A stretch of 16,804 nt of DNA. Origin: Nitrospirota bacterium. Lineage in GTDB: Bacteria; Nitrospirota; Thermodesulfovibrionia; Thermodesulfovibrionales; JdFR-88. The stretch covers positions 1 through 16,804 of the forward strand of contig JAJYGJ010000057.1 in assembly GCA_021790695.1 (NCBI GenBank), in the 5' to 3' direction. A program made the translations under genes and the position numbers. Positions 15,039 to 16,804 of the stretch are shown in pieces (within the stretch, counting starts at the first letter, position 1; every line of letters starts with the position of its first letter). The notes under the pieces were generated by a model. That model was not told where the DNA came from, did no database searches, and was given only the letters and a program-made list of their open reading frames with translations.

Positions 15039-15270
15039 TGGATTAACCGGACTGTACCACTGCCAAGCGGGGAAGGGATTTTTTATCTCTGTTTCTGTTA
15101 AATTATTAAGGGCCTTCTTCATCATGCCCGGACGCCTTCGGCATCCAGATGCAGGCATCCGGATACGGCGTCCAATCAAGCGGCTCATCGGGCCCCGGCT
15201 GCGACAGCTCGAAAAAAAGGAGGAGTGAAACCCCATTGGCCCCTCGGATGAAAAACCGGCAGGTGAAAAA

Positions 15271-16023
15271 TTGACAGGTGGGGACTTTCGTCTTTCGGGG
15301 CTTGCCCCGGACATAGCCGGGAAAGCGGCCCCTTTTTTTCGCGATCTTTTAGATACCTTCGGGCAGCAGATACACTCCCTTTATATCGTGGGAAGCACGC
15401 TCACCCCGGACTACCATCCCCTGACCTCGGACATAAATTCGGTCGTCCTTTTTAACGGTCTGGACATCGGCGCGATAAGAAAGCTTGCTCCCGTGGGCAG
15501 GGCCCATGCCAAAAAAAGGATATCTCCGCCCCTTCTCATGACGATGGAGCACCTGGAAGATACCGCGCAGGTTTTTCCGCTGGAGTTCCTGAATTTCGCG
15601 CTCGTGCACCTTGCCGTTTACGGCGATGACATATTCGCTGACCTCCGGATAGACAGAAAGGCCCTGAGGCTGCAGTGCGAGCGGGAATTGAAGGTGATGC
15701 TTGTCAGCCTGAGGCAGGGCTATCTTACGATGCTTGAAGACAAAAAGCGCCTGAGGGAGGCGTTTTTCAAGTCCATAAAATCCTATATCCCTCTCATGAG
15801 GGGGCTTATATACATGCTTGGAAAAGAGCCGCCCGTCGCGGCAAGCCAGGTGATGGAAACCCTTTCGGCAATGACCGGCGTGGACACCGGCATCTTCGGC
15901 ATGGTCCATGAAAAAAAGAGGCTCCGGGCCCGGCTCTCATCCGGGGAACTGGACACCGCCCTGGAGCTGTACTACGAGGCCACCCGCAGGCTTGCCGATA
16001 TAACCGATGAAACAACCGTGTGA
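15271..16023 (+). CDS. Nucleotidyltransferase-fold protein of unknown function (DxN variant)
   Basis: Soluble protein of about 250 residues with the start of a polymerase-beta-type nucleotidyltransferase fold: YIVGSTLTPDYHPLTSDINSVVLF (38-61). Such enzymes normally have GS followed by DxD; here the second acidic residue is Asn (D54-I-N56). E105 in FPLEFLNF or another acidic residue may be the third metal ligand. The pattern YGDDIFADLRIDRKALRLQCERELK (117-141) leads into an all-helical C-terminal half. The function is not known; it could be a degenerate enzyme or a regulator. Start is uncertain. TTG 15271 follows AGGTG at short spacing and ends an eight-codon open frame from ATG 15248. A much stronger AAGGAGGAG (15217-15225) precedes an in-frame ATT (15235). 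The next gene follows directly, suggesting a two-gene operon. Confidence 0.65.
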   Translation: MTGGDFRLSGLAPDIAGKAAPFFRDLLDTFGQQIHSLYIVGSTLTPDYHPLTSDINSVVLFNGLDIGAIRKLAPVGRAHAKKRISPPLLMTMEHLEDTAQVFPLEFLNFALVHLAVYGDDIFADLRIDRKALRLQCERELKVMLVSLRQGYLTMLEDKKRLREAFFKSIKSYIPLMRGLIYMLGKEPPVAASQVMETLSAMTGVDTGIFGMVHEKKRLRARLSSGELDTALELYYEATRRLADITDETTV

Positions 16024-16035
16024 CCGGATGCGGGC

Positions 16036-16089
16036 ATCTTATGCCCCGCAGGCCACCATGGCCCCGCAGGCCACCATTGGCCGGCAGAG
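16036..16089 (-). repeat. 18-bp tandem repeat array (inverse orientation) at 5' end of the TPM gene
   Basis: Read on the minus strand, the unit GCCTGCGGGGCATAAGAT (16053-16036) differs at one base from that at 6089-6106. Two more units follow in the plus direction (16054-16071, GCCTGCGGGGCCATGGTG on the minus strand, and a diverged one at 16072-16089). In the TPM frame they read APQATM and APQATI-like hexapeptides. Confidence 0.8.
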
Positions 16090-16093
16090 CATC

Positions 16094-16804
16094 ATGGTCC
16101 GGAAGGGCCGCCGGGCCTTTGCCCTTCTGTTTTTTATCCTTTCAGCGCTTCTGGTCCTGGCCCCGGCCAAAAAAGGTTTCGCCGATACGAAATTCAACCT
16201 GCCCGCGGTGCCGGCCAATTATGTGGTCGACCTGGCCGGCATCATCAATCCCGCCGCCAGGCAGAGACTGGACGGGTATCTTCAGGAGCTTGAGACAAAG
16301 ACCACGGCGCAGGTGATAGTGCTCACCGTGCCGGACTTGAACGGGCAGCCAATAGATGATTTTTCCCTTTCTGTCGCCGAAAAGTGGAAGCTCGGACAGA
16401 AGGGAAAGGACAACGGGGCGCTTTTGCTGGTTGCCCTGAAGGAGCGCCAGTACCGGTTCGAGATCGGCTACGGGCTTGAGGGAACGCTGCCCGACAGCTA
16501 TGTGGGCACCCTTGGGCGCGAATACCTCGTGCCGAACTTCAAACGGGGGGATTATTCGGACGGCATAGAGCTGGCCGTCTCCGCCATCGTGCAAAAGATT
16601 GCCGGTGATGCAAAGGTCCGGATATCCGGGCTCGCGAACGCGCCCGCCCCGTTGCAAACGGCGGACGCGGGCGGGTTTGGCACTTTCAATCTCATCCTCA
16701 CCGGGCTCTTTTTCCTCATCGCCATGGGGCTCTTTATCAGGCACCCGGGGCTTTTCCTTCTTCTCCTCATGAGCGGGGGCTTCGGGGGAGGCGGGGGCTT
16801 CGGG
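16094..16804 (+). CDS. TPM-domain membrane protein (3' partial)
   Basis: Exported protein of the TPM (TLP18.3/Psb32/MOLO-1) family, a domain often paired with LemA in bacteria and of unsettled role, proposed in photosystem repair in plants and in membrane processes in bacteria. The start MVRKGRRAFALLFFILSALLVLAP is a good signal peptide, cut probably after FAD or GFA. The TPM domain follows: YVVDLAGIINPAARQRL, AQVIVLTVPDL, GKDNGALLLVALKERQYRFEIGYGLEG and REYLVPNFKRGDYSDGI. A membrane helix (FNLILTGLFFLIAMGLF) and a Gly/Phe-rich tail run off the window end, as is usual for the family. ATG 16094 is chosen for the signal peptide; ATG 16028 (four bases after the previous stop) and 16058 are in frame, but would add residues encoded by the 18-bp repeat array. 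Confidence 0.85.
   Translation, partial: MVRKGRRAFALLFFILSALLVLAPAKKGFADTKFNLPAVPANYVVDLAGIINPAARQRLDGYLQELETKTTAQVIVLTVPDLNGQPIDDFSLSVAEKWKLGQKGKDNGALLLVALKERQYRFEIGYGLEGTLPDSYVGTLGREYLVPNFKRGDYSDGIELAVSAIVQKIAGDAKVRISGLANAPAPLQTADAGGFGTFNLILTGLFFLIAMGLFIRHPGLFLLLLMSGGFGGGGGFG

Larger units (their letters stand above)
14681..15270. other. Divergent intergenic region with palindromes and no convincing gene
   Basis: About 590 bases between the minus-strand phospholipase D gene and the plus-strand nucleotidyltransferase-like gene. Reading frames here (for example 14761-15228 plus, 15314-14739 minus) give low-complexity Arg/Pro/Gly peptides without family features. It holds a degenerate copy of the 18-bp repeat (14709-14733), a diverged direct repeat (14787-14823 and 15002-15038), perfect hairpins at 14907-14920, 14950-14977 and 15002-15038, and GGCATCC direct repeats framed by GGACGCC/GGCGTCC (15130-15173). 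An AT-rich island at about 15078-15110 is the likeliest place for the plus-strand promoter, but no clear -35 box is visible. Confidence 0.6.

Noticed and set aside
14761..15228. Plus-strand open frame of 155 codons in the spacer, in frame with the nucleotidyltransferase-like gene
   Set aside because: It is built from the palindromic repeats and hairpins, shows no domain, and ends in TGA before the next gene. Reading through that stop would add only repeat-encoded peptide.

Overview
The window is GC-rich DNA from a Gram-negative (diderm) bacterium. It carries a periplasmic-type PpiC lipoprotein, an outer-membrane beta-barrel gene and a Wzz/Wzy-style polysaccharide pathway. ATA and AGG/AGA codons are frequent despite the high GC content. 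With the exosortase gene set, this suggests an environmental lineage such as Desulfobacterota or Nitrospirota. That placement is an inference; there is no rRNA or marker gene to fix it.

Bases 2-13437 hold twelve tightly packed plus-strand genes, most overlapping or separated by a few bases, so probably one operon entered from upstream. In order: a 5'-truncated Wzz/GumC-type chain-length protein, a CpsD/EpsG-type P-loop kinase, an exosortase, a separate EpsI, an EpsD-like PpiC lipoprotein, a Wzy-type polymerase/ligase, an exported right-handed beta-helix protein, two GT4 glycosyltransferases, a radical SAM/SPASM protein, a WcaJ/PssY-type polyprenyl glycosylphosphotransferase and an EpsL-like outer-membrane beta-barrel. 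Together they would start a lipid-linked glycan (phosphotransferase), extend it (GT4 enzymes), polymerise it and set its length (Wzy, Wzz, kinase), and mature or export it (beta-helix protein, EpsL). The exosortase would act on cell-surface proteins. No flippase, no Wza-type exporter and no PEP-CTERM-like substrate gene is in the window; these probably lie outside it.

A minus-strand phospholipase D/cardiolipin synthase gene (about 14680-13466) converges on the operon. It is followed by roughly 590 bases without a convincing gene (14681-15270), full of palindromes and degenerate repeats. Two further plus-strand genes close the window: a nucleotidyltransferase-like protein of unknown role and a TPM-domain membrane protein cut off by the window end.

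The most unusual signal that is not a gene is a family of 18-bp repeat units (consensus GCCTGCSGGGCATAAGAT). It occurs as short arrays at three sites: inside the wzy-like gene, at the start of the beta-helix gene, and in inverse orientation at the start of the TPM gene. In the first two it adds the same in-frame hexapeptide (IRCLPG). No wholly new system could be demonstrated. The best leads are the repeat family, the tyrosine-poor kinase, the radical SAM enzyme embedded in the glycan operon, and the DxN nucleotidyltransferase beside the TPM gene.
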